Positions 1 to 7,123 of a stretch of 13,731 nt of DNA are shown here, in pieces. This stretch comes from Methylocapsa sp. (GTDB taxonomy: Bacteria > Pseudomonadota > Alphaproteobacteria > Rhizobiales > Beijerinckiaceae), in contig PLUZ01000382.1 in assembly GCA_003162995.1 (NCBI GenBank), positions 1 to 13,731 on the forward strand. The letters are read 5' to 3'. Position 1 is the first letter of the stretch. Every line of letters begins with the position of its first letter. The position numbers and the translations under genes were made by a program. Under the pieces are notes generated by a model. The model had not been told where the DNA came from. It worked only from the letters and a program-made list of their open reading frames with translations, and ran no database searches.

Positions 1-228
1 ACGGGTGTCTTCGCGATCAAAGAGTACGGTGGCACACCGGGGCTCATCGAAGGCAATGCTCACCAGGTTCTGAACCAACTCATCGGCGTCGTCATCGTCG
101 TCATCTATGATGCGCTCGTCTCTTGGCTCCTCCTGAAGATCATCGACAGCCGTCTCGGCTTGCGCGTGAGCCCCGAGGTGGAGATGGAGGGCCTCGACTT
201 GTCGCTTCATGGAGAAGCCGTTCAGTGA
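1..228 (+). CDS. amtB: Ammonium transporter (Amt family), C-terminal fragment
   Basis: Only the last 75 codons are present; the 5' end lies left of the window. Seen: frame 1 is open from base 1 to a TGA at 226-228. It encodes the end of a periplasmic loop (NAHQVLNQLIG), a last hydrophobic helix (VVIVVIYDALVSWLLLKII), and a cytoplasmic tail containing RVSPEVEMEGLDLSLHGE. Known: the GLDxxxHGE tail is a hallmark of AmtB-type ammonium channels. It couples the subunits of the trimer and contacts the PII protein GlnK, which blocks the channel when nitrogen is plentiful. Inference: this is a functional Amt under GlnK control; glnK would be expected just outside the window, commonly upstream in proteobacteria. 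The gene converges on the sedolisin gene. Confidence in the family is high from the tail motif alone; the assignment among Amt paralogues is open. Confidence 0.93.
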   Translation, partial: TGVFAIKEYGGTPGLIEGNAHQVLNQLIGVVIVVIYDALVSWLLLKIIDSRLGLRVSPEVEMEGLDLSLHGEAVQ

Positions 229-340
229 GACTGTTTGCGGCACACGATGAGAGCGAGACTTATAAAACTGGCACCAAAGCCGCAGGTTAAACCTTATCGC
301 AACTTTCTGCTTGCGCCAAATCCCAGCTTCGTATCGCGCC

Positions 341-357
341 GCACCTTGCGAAGGTGC
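341..357 (+). other. Short perfect stem-loop downstream of amtB
   Basis: Seven bases (GCACCTT) pair with AAGGTGC around a GCG loop, about 110 bases after the amtB stop. No T-run follows, so a classic intrinsic terminator is not supported. It could be a weak transcription end or mRNA 3'-end structure for amtB. Confidence 0.3.
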
Positions 358-373
358 ATCTGCGCCGACCATC

Positions 374-415
374 AATCGGACAAAAACGTTTCACATGAAA
401 CACTTTTGTCCGATT
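374..415. repeat. 42-bp near-perfect palindrome with parS-like core
   Basis: Seen: the 21-base left arm, starting AATCGGACAAAA, matches the reverse complement of the right arm at 18 of 21 positions, including both outer dozen bases. The core at 387-402 reads CGTTTCACATGAAACA. That differs at two of sixteen positions from the ParB-binding parS consensus TGTTTCACGTGAAACA as I remember it. The element sits between convergent genes (amtB and the protease), so as RNA it would form a long hairpin on either strand and could end transcription from both sides. Alternatives are a genuine parS site near the replication origin, a dispersed intergenic palindrome, or a bidirectional terminator. The inverted repeat is certain; its role is not. 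Confidence 0.75.
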
Positions 416-499
416 TGCCCATCATTCCGGTCAAAACTGATCGTTCACCCATCAGCGCTTCCAAAGGCGCGGCGGCGGCCGTATCCCCTTCACTGGTAA

Positions 500-1783
500 T
501 TATTGGGTTGTTAAACTGATGGGTGCGCCGACGCCCGTACAGAAGTTCCACGACGCCGCAACCGTATAGGCGGTGTATTCCCCGCAATAGCCCGTGGCCG
601 GCGAACCAAAAGCCGAAGGGTTCGAGGCCTTGTTCCTATATATTTTGGTCAGTTCCGCATTCGTCGAGGACGCGAAGGAATTCGACGCATTGGTAATGCC
701 TGCGACGGTCGGTGACGCAAGACTGGTTCCGCCAACGATATACCAGCCGCCATTGCCGCTGTCATACACCCAGGCCCCGGTTTCCGGATTGGCGTCGGCG
801 GCGATATCCGGAACGGCACGCATAGTCCCGACAATCGCGGCAATGCTCGCTTGATAGGACGGACGGGGCACAATACTGCTGACGCCACTGCCCGCTTCAC
901 TCCATGATGCAAGATGTAAGAAGCTGAGAGTCGACATCGAACGCGAGATGCTGACGCCGCCAACCGCGACGACATTTGCTGAGGTTGCAGGCCAACTCGT
1001 GCCGGGGCTATCGCCGCTTGAGGCAAAATACACGACATTTTGTGTAGAGAAATGTGAATCGAAACTCGTCTGACCGCTGAATTCCGCGGATCCCCAACTC
1101 ATTGACACCTGACCGCCACCGGCTTTGGCGACCAATTGACTGGCCTTGTCTACCGCGGCCAAAAGGCTGCTCAAGGAATCTGACGCCGCCTCGACGAGAT
1201 AGAGTGCCGCATTGGGCGCCATGGCATGCGCATATTCGATGTCGAGCGCCTCCTCCAGTTCCCATCCAAGATCACGGGCAGGCTGGACGCCGCTCGCGTA
1301 GACGACCTGAAAATTGCTCGGCGTGGGGACCGGCAAACCGAACTGTTTGCTGAACAATTGAAGGTCCGCCAAAGCGCTGGGATAATGGTAGGCGTCGACG
1401 ATGGCGATGGCGCGGCTGCCGCCTTTGGCAACCGTTGTGACACTGTTGGGATTGCAGCCGTTCGCGGCGGCAACCAACCCGTGGATGCAAGCAAGCGATG
1501 CCGGCGTCTCATAGCCATAGCCGGAGAATGGCGGCAAATCACGCGTAATACCCGAGGCGGCCGGGGCGGATGCCGGAATGACGAAACGAACATTGGTGTG
1601 CGCGGAATTGCCCGCAGCTTCCGGTTGCTCGAAGCTGGATGCTGGCACGACGATCGTGAGCGTCTTGCGCGGGATCAACTGCGCACCATCCATTATGGTG
1701 CTGGTCTGAGCGCCAGCGCCGGCCTGAGATCCGGAAATAATGAGCGCGGCGGCAGCGGCCGAAGTCAGGGACATGGATTTCAT
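500..1783 (-). CDS. Secreted sedolisin-like serine-carboxyl peptidase (family S53)
   Basis: Encodes 427 residues. A signal peptide is visible (charged start, hydrophobic residues 5-20, small residues to about AGA-QT near 26). The S53 catalytic machinery is present. Glu177 and Asp181 lie four apart in the WELEEALD helix, Asp258 of SSGDS is the oxyanion-hole acid, and nucleophile Ser354 sits in GGTSLASP. Known: sedolisins are exported endopeptidases that usually work at acid pH and usually carry a propeptide of roughly 170-190 residues. Here only about 60 residues separate the signal from the first catalytic-domain homology (near 87). Two cysteine pairs (99/110, 400/415) may form disulfides. 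Near the C-terminus the Asp residues that bind calcium in relatives appear to be Ser394 and Asn413. An AAGGA ribosome site lies 8 nt before the ATG. The gene is apparently monocistronic. Substrate is unknown; a non-proteolytic or altered role is possible. Confidence 0.9.
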   Translation of the reverse strand: MKSMSLTSAAAAALIISGSQAGAGAQTSTIMDGAQLIPRKTLTIVVPASSFEQPEAAGNSAHTNVRFVIPASAPAASGITRDLPPFSGYGYETPASLACIHGLVAAANGCNPNSVTTVAKGGSRAIAIVDAYHYPSALADLQLFSKQFGLPVPTPSNFQVVYASGVQPARDLGWELEEALDIEYAHAMAPNAALYLVEAASDSLSSLLAAVDKASQLVAKAGGGQVSMSWGSAEFSGQTSFDSHFSTQNVVYFASSGDSPGTSWPATSANVVAVGGVSISRSMSTLSFLHLASWSEAGSGVSSIVPRPSYQASIAAIVGTMRAVPDIAADANPETGAWVYDSGNGGWYIVGGTSLASPTVAGITNASNSFASSTNAELTKIYRNKASNPSAFGSPATGYCGEYTAYTVAASWNFCTGVGAPISLTTQ

Positions 1784-2096
1784 AGTCGATCCTTATTCAC
1801 GCTTTCCTTGAAGCTGGGGCATCGGAGACGGGACTATCTTGGACGCCAGACCCGTAACTTCTTGGTGAGCGAAATAGGACGAATTGAACCGAGACTCCTC
1901 CTCATCACAAGGGATCAAGTCATAGTCTATTGAGATTCCAATGACATCTTAGGCCGGCGCTGAAATCCGCCATTGCCACTCAAGTCGGGACATGGTGAAC
2001 ACGCACCTTCGGAGACCCGCGATGAGCGAATGCCGCCGGAGGTCTCATAGGACGATCCGGCGGAGTGAAATCACGATCTACCTTGAAACCAGGGCG
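1784..2096. other. Intergenic region upstream of the S53 protease gene
   Basis: This 313-base gap lies between two minus-strand genes. Apart from the protease ribosome-binding site (AAGGA, reverse complement near 1792-1796), I see no convincing ORF, hairpin or repeat. It should hold the protease promoter, but no pair of -35 and -10 boxes at acceptable spacing stood out. Confidence 0.5.
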
Positions 2097-2432
2097 TCAC
2101 TGCGTTGGCGGCAGCTTACCTTCCGGGGTCGCCTTGTCGATGGCAGTGGGCAGATACTGGGCCAGCAGATCCGCGACCTTGTCGACGGGAATACCGAATT
2201 TGGCAGCCAATTCCTTCACCTTTTCCGAGCCAAGCGCCTGTTGGATCTGCTCGCTGGTGATCGGGAGATTGGGGCCGGTCGATATCCACGACTTGGCCTG
2301 CTGGCCAAGGCCGGTCTTCTCGAATTCGGCGACGACGCCCTCGATGCCGCCATGTTTGTCGATATAGCCCTTGACTAGAGACAATGCCTCGGCGCCGATG
2401 ACACCGCCTAGAATTCCATCTAATAGACCCAT
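2097..2432 (-). CDS. yidB: YidB family (DUF937) protein
   Basis: Encodes 111 residues beginning MGLLDGILGGVIG, the glycine-rich opening typical of YidB/DUF937 proteins. The C-terminal half carries the family's conserved segment. It has ITSEQIQQALGSEKVKELAAKFGIP (about 58-82), then VDKVADLLAQYLPTAIDKATPEGKLP (about 83-108). That part forms helices resembling a small DNA- or protein-binding fold. Known: the family is widespread in proteobacteria, cytoplasmic and without an established biochemical role. A textbook AGGAGG site lies 5 nt before the ATG, so the start is secure. The gene lies 284 bases downstream of the cyclase gene on the same strand, with its own probable promoter, so I read it as a separate unit. 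Length is normal for the family. The name is firm; the function is not known. Confidence 0.9.
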   Translation of the reverse strand: MGLLDGILGGVIGAEALSLVKGYIDKHGGIEGVVAEFEKTGLGQQAKSWISTGPNLPITSEQIQQALGSEKVKELAAKFGIPVDKVADLLAQYLPTAIDKATPEGKLPPTQ

Positions 2433-2531
2433 ATCGTCCTCCTGCGAAAAATCGCTACGCCAGAGTGTGTACGGCTAGACACAAAGCGGGACCACTCAGA
2501 CGGCTTGTTAAGGTCCAAGCTAAACCACATT

Positions 2532-2561
2532 ATTCTATCGTGGATTCATATCAATCAGCAA
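2532..2561 (-). promoter_or_regulatory. Candidate sigma70-type promoter for yidB
   Basis: On the minus strand TTGCTG is followed 18 bases later by TAGAAT (five of six bases of the -10 consensus), giving a leader of about 90 bases before yidB. The -35 box is poor and high-GC alphaproteobacterial promoters are hard to read by eye, so this is tentative. Confidence 0.25.
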
Positions 2562-2587
2562 AGAGCCCCAGCCGTTGTTGTGGCATT

Positions 2588-2612
2588 GTCATATGACTTG
2601 GTCATATGATTG
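2588..2612. repeat. Tandem GTCATATGA half-repeats, operator-like
   Basis: The perfect 10-base palindrome GTCATATGAC (2588-2597) is followed after three bases by GTCATATGA (2601-2609), each copy trailed by TTG. This makes a 13-base tandem unit in the gap between the cyclase stop and yidB, about 155 bases upstream of yidB. It could bind a dimeric regulator in two copies. No regulator is encoded in the window, so its role is unknown. Confidence 0.4.
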
Positions 2613-2716
2613 AGGTTCAAGCTAGAGCTTACATGCTGGCCGGCAACAAGGGCACGGACGGTCCATGCAGGACGGCGCCGCGGCCGGCTCCATGCTCGAA
2701 CTTCAAACCACCCCAT

Positions 2717-4306
2717 TCAAACGGGATCGCTGAGTTGGGACAGACCTTTATCCTTTTCCAGCGCATTGAGGGCGTCCTGCAAGATCGCGCGGATGTTCGC
2801 GGCGTTCCCGGTATTGAGCATGCTGGGGTCGAGAAAAAAATCGAGTCCGGTCATGTGTGCGCTGAAGATTTCGACTTGCTCGCCTTTGGACCCGAGAGTG
2901 CCTTTGACCACATAAGGAATAACCTCTCGGCTGATGCCCTTCATGTGAAGGGGTGAAAGCGCCTGCGCGACAAGAATGTCGCGCGCGAGAGCATAGGTCT
3001 CGTAGCTAACGACGATATGTCCGGGCTCGGCGATTGACTGCAGCCGCGCGGCCAAATTGGCTTCGGCTCCAATGATCGTATAGTCCATGCGGTCCGCGCT
3101 GCCAAAATTTCCAACATTGCAGAACCCCGTGTTGATGCCCATGCGGACACGGAACGGGTTTTCGACGCCGTCATTGCGCCACTTGGAGTTTAGCTCGGCG
3201 AGCCGCCGTTGCATATCAAACGCCATTCGCACACAGGCCTTGGCATCCTCCGCTTCTCCCTTTGTTTCCGGATCGCCAAAGAAGATCAGAATGGCGTCGC
3301 CGATGAATTTGTCTATCGTCCCGCCGTGGGCAAGCGCGATATTGGACATCTCCGTGAAATATTCGTTGAGCAATTGTGTAATCTGCTCGGGCTGTAACCG
3401 CTCGGTCGTCGCGGCGAAATCCTTGATGTCGGAGAAGAAAATCGTAAGCTTCTTGCGCTCGGTGTGAATCGTCACATCCTTTTCGCCGCTGAAGATGCAT
3501 TTGTAAACTTGAGGCGCCAAATAGCGGGAGATCTTTATCGATAGTGACGCGAGAAATTCGTTGGCGGTCTTAAGCTCTTGATTGATGCCTTGAATAATCG
3601 CCGCTTGGCGGCGCTGAAGCGCGATGAAGGTAAAACCCGTCACCGCCACAACGACGAAATACATCAACAGATATTTGAGCGAGAACAGATTGCCCGCGAT
3701 CGGCTGGGTGATGCTCACCTCCTGAATTCCGCGCACGTCGCCGACCTTCCAATCCCGTTTTGGACTTTCTGGATGCGTGTTATGGCAACTCACGCAGGTG
3801 GCGCCCATAATGACCGGGGCGACAAGGCGCACGCGGTCCGCGAAGACGTCTCGTGACACCTCGGTCACTTCCTGGCGCGGATTGGCACGCAATTTTTTGA
3901 GCGCCATGGACTCGAAAGTGTCAAAATTATGCGGCGCCCGGTTCTTGAAGGGATAGTCCGAAATGAACCGATAGCTGATATTCTGCTGCTGCTCGCTGAT
4001 CACGTGGCCAAGCTCAATTGACATGGTCGCCGGAATCGGGATCGCACCGGGGATGGTCTCGTAATTATGGGTCACTTGTGTCGATCCCGGCGCCGCCAGG
4101 ACGCGGCCGACCACTGTCTTTGAATAGTAACCGCGGACGCCACTGATCACAGAGTTGAGATCGCTCGCCTGCCGGAGCAGACTCGCTTCCGTCGCCTTGT
4201 GCAGATCGAGCCAAACGGCGACCGGCAGACCAACGAGGAGCAAGACGACAAGCAAAATAAGAACGAGACCACGCGACTGTTTTGTTGTAATCGGCTTGTT
4301 TTTCAT
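2717..4306 (-). CDS. Membrane class III adenylate cyclase with periplasmic heme-c (DUF3365/Tll0287-like) sensor domain
   Basis: Encodes 529 residues. Order: short cytoplasmic start; membrane segment about 13-33; periplasmic DUF3365-type domain about 35-205 with a c-type heme motif CVSCH at 171-175; second membrane segment about 208-230; linker; class III cyclase domain about 280-470; C-terminal tail. All catalytic residues are visible. Asp293 (FSDIKDF) and Asp337 (KFIGD) are the metal ligands, Lys333 and Asp408 (DYTIIG) select adenine, and Asn417 and Arg421 (NLAAR) stabilise the transition state. It should therefore make cAMP, not cGMP. Known: this sensor fold binds heme c and is linked to redox or small-gas sensing. 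Inference: periplasmic heme state is converted into cytoplasmic cAMP. A GAGG-type site lies upstream of the ATG. The gene stands alone. Ligand and effector are unknown; heme attachment needs a cytochrome c maturation system encoded elsewhere. Confidence 0.92.
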   Translation of the reverse strand: MKNKPITTKQSRGLVLILLVVLLLVGLPVAVWLDLHKATEASLLRQASDLNSVISGVRGYYSKTVVGRVLAAPGSTQVTHNYETIPGAIPIPATMSIELGHVISEQQQNISYRFISDYPFKNRAPHNFDTFESMALKKLRANPRQEVTEVSRDVFADRVRLVAPVIMGATCVSCHNTHPESPKRDWKVGDVRGIQEVSITQPIAGNLFSLKYLLMYFVVVAVTGFTFIALQRRQAAIIQGINQELKTANEFLASLSIKISRYLAPQVYKCIFSGEKDVTIHTERKKLTIFFSDIKDFAATTERLQPEQITQLLNEYFTEMSNIALAHGGTIDKFIGDAILIFFGDPETKGEAEDAKACVRMAFDMQRRLAELNSKWRNDGVENPFRVRMGINTGFCNVGNFGSADRMDYTIIGAEANLAARLQSIAEPGHIVVSYETYALARDILVAQALSPLHMKGISREVIPYVVKGTLGSKGEQVEIFSAHMTGLDFFLDPSMLNTGNAANIRAILQDALNALEKDKGLSQLSDPV

Positions 4307-4343
4307 TGACGCACCCTCGCCAAATTTTTTGAATTATGAAGCA

Positions 4344-4370
4344 ATTTTATCGTTTCGCCGGTTTTGTCAC
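4344..4370 (-). promoter_or_regulatory. Candidate promoter of the cyclase gene
   Basis: On the minus strand GTGACA (five of six bases of the -35 consensus) lies 15 bases before TAAAAT (five of six of the -10), in an unusually AT-rich patch about 40 bases upstream of the ATG. The spacing is shorter than optimal, so confidence is low. Confidence 0.3.
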
Positions 4371-4424
4371 TTTGGCTAGGAATAGGTGATTTTCGAATGA
4401 ATTGAGCTCGGCGACAACTGTCCT

Positions 4425-4472
4425 AGCGCATGTCCCGGAAAAGTTGCTCGACTTTTTCGATTAGGACACGCT
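4425..4472. repeat. REP/RIME-like imperfect palindrome
   Basis: The 48-base element starts AGCGCATGTCCCGGAAAAG and ends GATTAGGACACGCT; its ends are imperfect reverse complements. From memory, elements of the form GCATGTCC-CGGAAAA-(centre)-TTTTCCGA-GGACATGC are dispersed in many copies between genes of Hyphomicrobiales. This looks like a decayed copy. It sits between the divergently placed ends of two genes (cyclase 5' side, dehydrogenase 3' side), a usual location for such elements. It may also form a hairpin at the dehydrogenase mRNA end. Confidence 0.6.
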
Positions 4473-4597
4473 TTAAGGCATTGAAATATCAGTGCGCGGG
4501 CGGAGAGCGCCACGCCCTATCGACAGGTAGAACCCACGAACGTGCCAAAGCCCTACCGGCCGGACTTGCCCCAAGGCCAGCCCGATTTCAGCCTCGG

Positions 4598-6391
4598 TCA
4601 ATGGACATTCTGGTGGCCCAGCGCCCATACATAGACGGCTACAGCTTCGAGATCGGAATGAGAGAGCTGGGCGCCGCCCATGGGAGGCATTGCGCTCCTG
4701 TATTCCTTGGGGTTCGGCACGCCGCCGGCGATTGTCCGTGTGATCGCGGCGAGACTGCCATCTCCCCACACCCATTTGCCGCGCGTGAGGTCAGGTGCGA
4801 GCGGTGTGCCCTTGGCGTTCGAACCGTGGCAGCCTTCGCAGGTTCCGCCGCCTTGACCGTGGTACACACGCTCGCCGCGCGCGACTTGCGCGGCGGTGGC
4901 GCCGGGCGGGACCGGCAACGAGGCGACGGCTGCTTGAGCGCCGGCATCCGGATGAATACCTTCGGGCGGTTCCACATTTCCCGCCGCCGCCGAGCCCGCA
5001 CTGGGAGCGGGAGCGGCTTCGATGCCCGTGACCGCGGCCCCGCCCGAAAAAGTCACGCGCCAAATGCGTCCATGCGCGTCGTCTGAAATATAGAGCGCGC
5101 CATCCGGCCCGACCGCTAAACCTGTCGGCCGGTGCGCGGCTCGGCCGGGCTCCTTGACGGCCCCAGCGAAGCCGTCGGCGAATACGACGAATTTCCCTGA
5201 GGGTTTGCCGTCCGCGAGCGGCTGAAACACAACATTATAGCCTTCTTGGGGGTATGGAGCGCGGTTCCATGACCCGTGAAACGCGATGAACGCACCTCCC
5301 CGATAAGCATCCGGAAACTGATGCCCATCGTAGAGTGCAAGATCGTTGGGAGCCCAGTGCGCCGGGAAAAACGCGATCGGGCCTTGCTTCTGCGCGCACG
5401 GCCCGATCGCCTTGCCGCCGTCACCACCATATTCCGGAGCCAGCACCAGCTTCTCCTGGATCCCATCGAAATAGCACTCCGGCCAGCCGTAGTCGGCGCC
5501 TTGCTCCAATCGCAGCAGCTCTTCGGCGGGGAGATTGGGGCCCTGCTCCGGCCGGTAAAGTTTCGGCCAATTCTCGGACAACTGATCCCGGCCGTGCTGG
5601 GTAACATAAAGACCGCCCGCAACGTCGAATGCGAAGCCCTCGCCATTGCGGATCCCGGTGGCGAAGCGCTCGGCCGGAGAGAAGTGCTGCCCGGTCCTGT
5701 TCGCATCGTAGCGCCAGGTGCCGGCGCGCGTTTCGAGCTCGGTGCAGGGATTGCTCCCCGGGGAGTTGAGCGTCCGGTTCTGGACCTGGCAAGAATTGGT
5801 GGCGGAGCCGAGATCGATAAAGAGATTGCCCTGCTGGTCGATCGCAAACGGATGCATCGGGTGATCGCCGGTCAGGGGCAGCCCCGAAACGATGACCTCG
5901 GGCGGCGCGGTTGGTACAAGCGCTCCGGACGGTAGAGCGTAGCGCACGATGCGATCGTTCACTTCCGCATAAAGCGCGCCGTTGTAGAGGGCGATACCGG
6001 TGCCGCCATGGCTGCCGTCCGCGGCACTGTCGCCAAAGCGCTTTATGACGTCGGCGTGCCCATCCCCTTTGATGTCTTGAAGGGCGAGGAGGAACCCGCC
6101 CGCCGGAGGCTTGTCGTTTCCGTAATAGCGGCCGCTCCATGTATTGACATAAACAACTCCGTTCGAAGCGACGACAAGGTGCCTTGCATGGCCAACATTG
6201 TCCGCGAACACGGTTGCGCAAAAGCCGCGCGGCAGCGTGATCCCCCCATTGTCGCCAGGGCAGGCCTCCGCCTGTGCGCTAGGCGTCTTGCGCTGAGTTT
6301 CTGCAAGGGATGGCGAGCTGGCCGCCAACACCAATCCGAATATCAGAAAAATCTTCGCTGCCCGGCCAATGCCGATATGACGATATTTCAT
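4598..6391 (-). CDS. Exported PQQ-type sorbosone/sugar dehydrogenase fused to cytochrome c
   Basis: Encodes 597 residues. A signal peptide is clear (KYRHIGIGRAAK, hydrophobic 14-25, likely cut after SLA at 30). Residues about 45-450 form a beta-propeller of the soluble PQQ glucose/sorbosone dehydrogenase superfamily. Seen are repeated blade motifs (GVVYVNTW, GALYAEVNDRIVRY, GNLFIDLGS, GLYVTQHGRDQ, GALYISDDAHGRIWRV) plus SHGGTG near 127-132 and HGSWNR at 372-377. An Ala/Pro/Gly-rich linker (about 450-500) leads to a cytochrome c domain with CEGCH at 518-522. Met568 or Met571 of AMPPMGG is the likely sixth heme ligand. Inference: a periplasmic sugar or alcohol-type oxidation passes electrons through PQQ to the fused heme and on to the respiratory chain. 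No pqq genes are present. An AGGGA site precedes the ATG. Actual substrate and PQQ dependence are unproven. The gene is monocistronic. Confidence 0.85.
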   Translation of the reverse strand: MKYRHIGIGRAAKIFLIFGLVLAASSPSLAETQRKTPSAQAEACPGDNGGITLPRGFCATVFADNVGHARHLVVASNGVVYVNTWSGRYYGNDKPPAGGFLLALQDIKGDGHADVIKRFGDSAADGSHGGTGIALYNGALYAEVNDRIVRYALPSGALVPTAPPEVIVSGLPLTGDHPMHPFAIDQQGNLFIDLGSATNSCQVQNRTLNSPGSNPCTELETRAGTWRYDANRTGQHFSPAERFATGIRNGEGFAFDVAGGLYVTQHGRDQLSENWPKLYRPEQGPNLPAEELLRLEQGADYGWPECYFDGIQEKLVLAPEYGGDGGKAIGPCAQKQGPIAFFPAHWAPNDLALYDGHQFPDAYRGGAFIAFHGSWNRAPYPQEGYNVVFQPLADGKPSGKFVVFADGFAGAVKEPGRAAHRPTGLAVGPDGALYISDDAHGRIWRVTFSGGAAVTGIEAAPAPSAGSAAAGNVEPPEGIHPDAGAQAAVASLPVPPGATAAQVARGERVYHGQGGGTCEGCHGSNAKGTPLAPDLTRGKWVWGDGSLAAITRTIAGGVPNPKEYRSAMPPMGGAQLSHSDLEAVAVYVWALGHQNVH

Positions 6392-6780
6392 GACGTATCC
6401 CTGGTAAATAGTTCTACGAGCCGTTCAGGGTGCGTTTGGGGTGCGGTCAGGACGGCCGCACTGGGTGCCCCGGTATTTACTACATAGAGCCCGACGCCGC
6501 CGAGGCCAGCCAGCGGCCCGACGCTACGAGGTTGGCGGGCTTGTTTTGGCCGCGCCTAGGCCTGGACTTTCACGCACCACGAAGGGTAGACTATCGTACA
6601 GGAGCAACTCGTGAGTCGGCGGCCGCGCATGTACCGGCGCCCCGAGCCATCGTCCAGCCAGGCGCAATCGCGATATTTGTCCGAGTATTTGTAGGGCGGA
6701 TATTCCCGCGTGGAAGAATTAGCTCATCACTGAAACCTCTCGGCTCCTCCGACGTTGAAGAAGTTTGGGGGGGAGGGGCG
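6392..6780. other. Long intergenic region between divergent genes
   Basis: This 389-base gap separates the minus-strand dehydrogenase from the plus-strand small secreted protein, so it should hold both promoters. A plus frame stays open from 6430 into the downstream gene, but its upstream part has no family resemblance and no good ribosome site. I therefore treat it as chance. I see no RNA gene, strong hairpin or repeat. Confidence 0.45.
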
Positions 6781-7041
6781 ATGCTCAAGAGATTCTGTAT
6801 TGCTTTCATTTTTGTAGCCGCCGGCGGAGTGATAGCCGCTCGCGCTCAAACCGACAGCACTACTGCCGCAGGCCAGAGCCAGAACGCTCCACGGGCAGTC
6901 CCATGCCCGCCGCCCGATTGTCCACCGCAAACCCACCGCAGCGTGTCGCAAGATAGCAGACCTCAGTCTGGCGCCGGCACCCTGATCAGGGGCTTCACCC
7001 TCTCAGCCCCGCCGCCTCCTTGGCATGCGCACAGCATGTAG
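6781..7041 (+). CDS. Small secreted proline-rich hypothetical protein
   Basis: Encodes 86 residues. I recognise no family. The start ATG at 6781 is chosen over the upstream in-frame ATG at 6430 for two reasons. A strong purine-rich site (GGGAGGGG) ends 3 nt before it, and translation from here gives a textbook signal peptide: MLKR, hydrophobic FCIAFIFVAAGGVIAA, then a likely cut after ARA (about residue 22). The mature part is about 64 residues, rich in Pro, Ser, Gln and Ala. It has a CPPPDCPP motif (residues about 42-49, two cysteines four apart) and the tail APPPPWHAHSM. It is probably an unstructured periplasmic or envelope peptide. It stands divergent to the dehydrogenase gene; no partner is evident. 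Confidence 0.6.
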   Translation: MLKRFCIAFIFVAAGGVIAARAQTDSTTAAGQSQNAPRAVPCPPPDCPPQTHRSVSQDSRPQSGAGTLIRGFTLSAPPPPWHAHSM

Positions 7042-7123
7042 ATTTTAAGCGCCTCGATCATGCATCTATCTCCGCAACTCGATGGCTACTCGGCTCTGCG
7101 CGTGATAAGATCATCTCGCCATG

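Noticed and set aside
1226..1933. A 235-codon plus-strand open frame across the protease start
   Set aside because: It is antisense to a clear signal peptide and S53 domain, with an Arg/Gly-rich composition.
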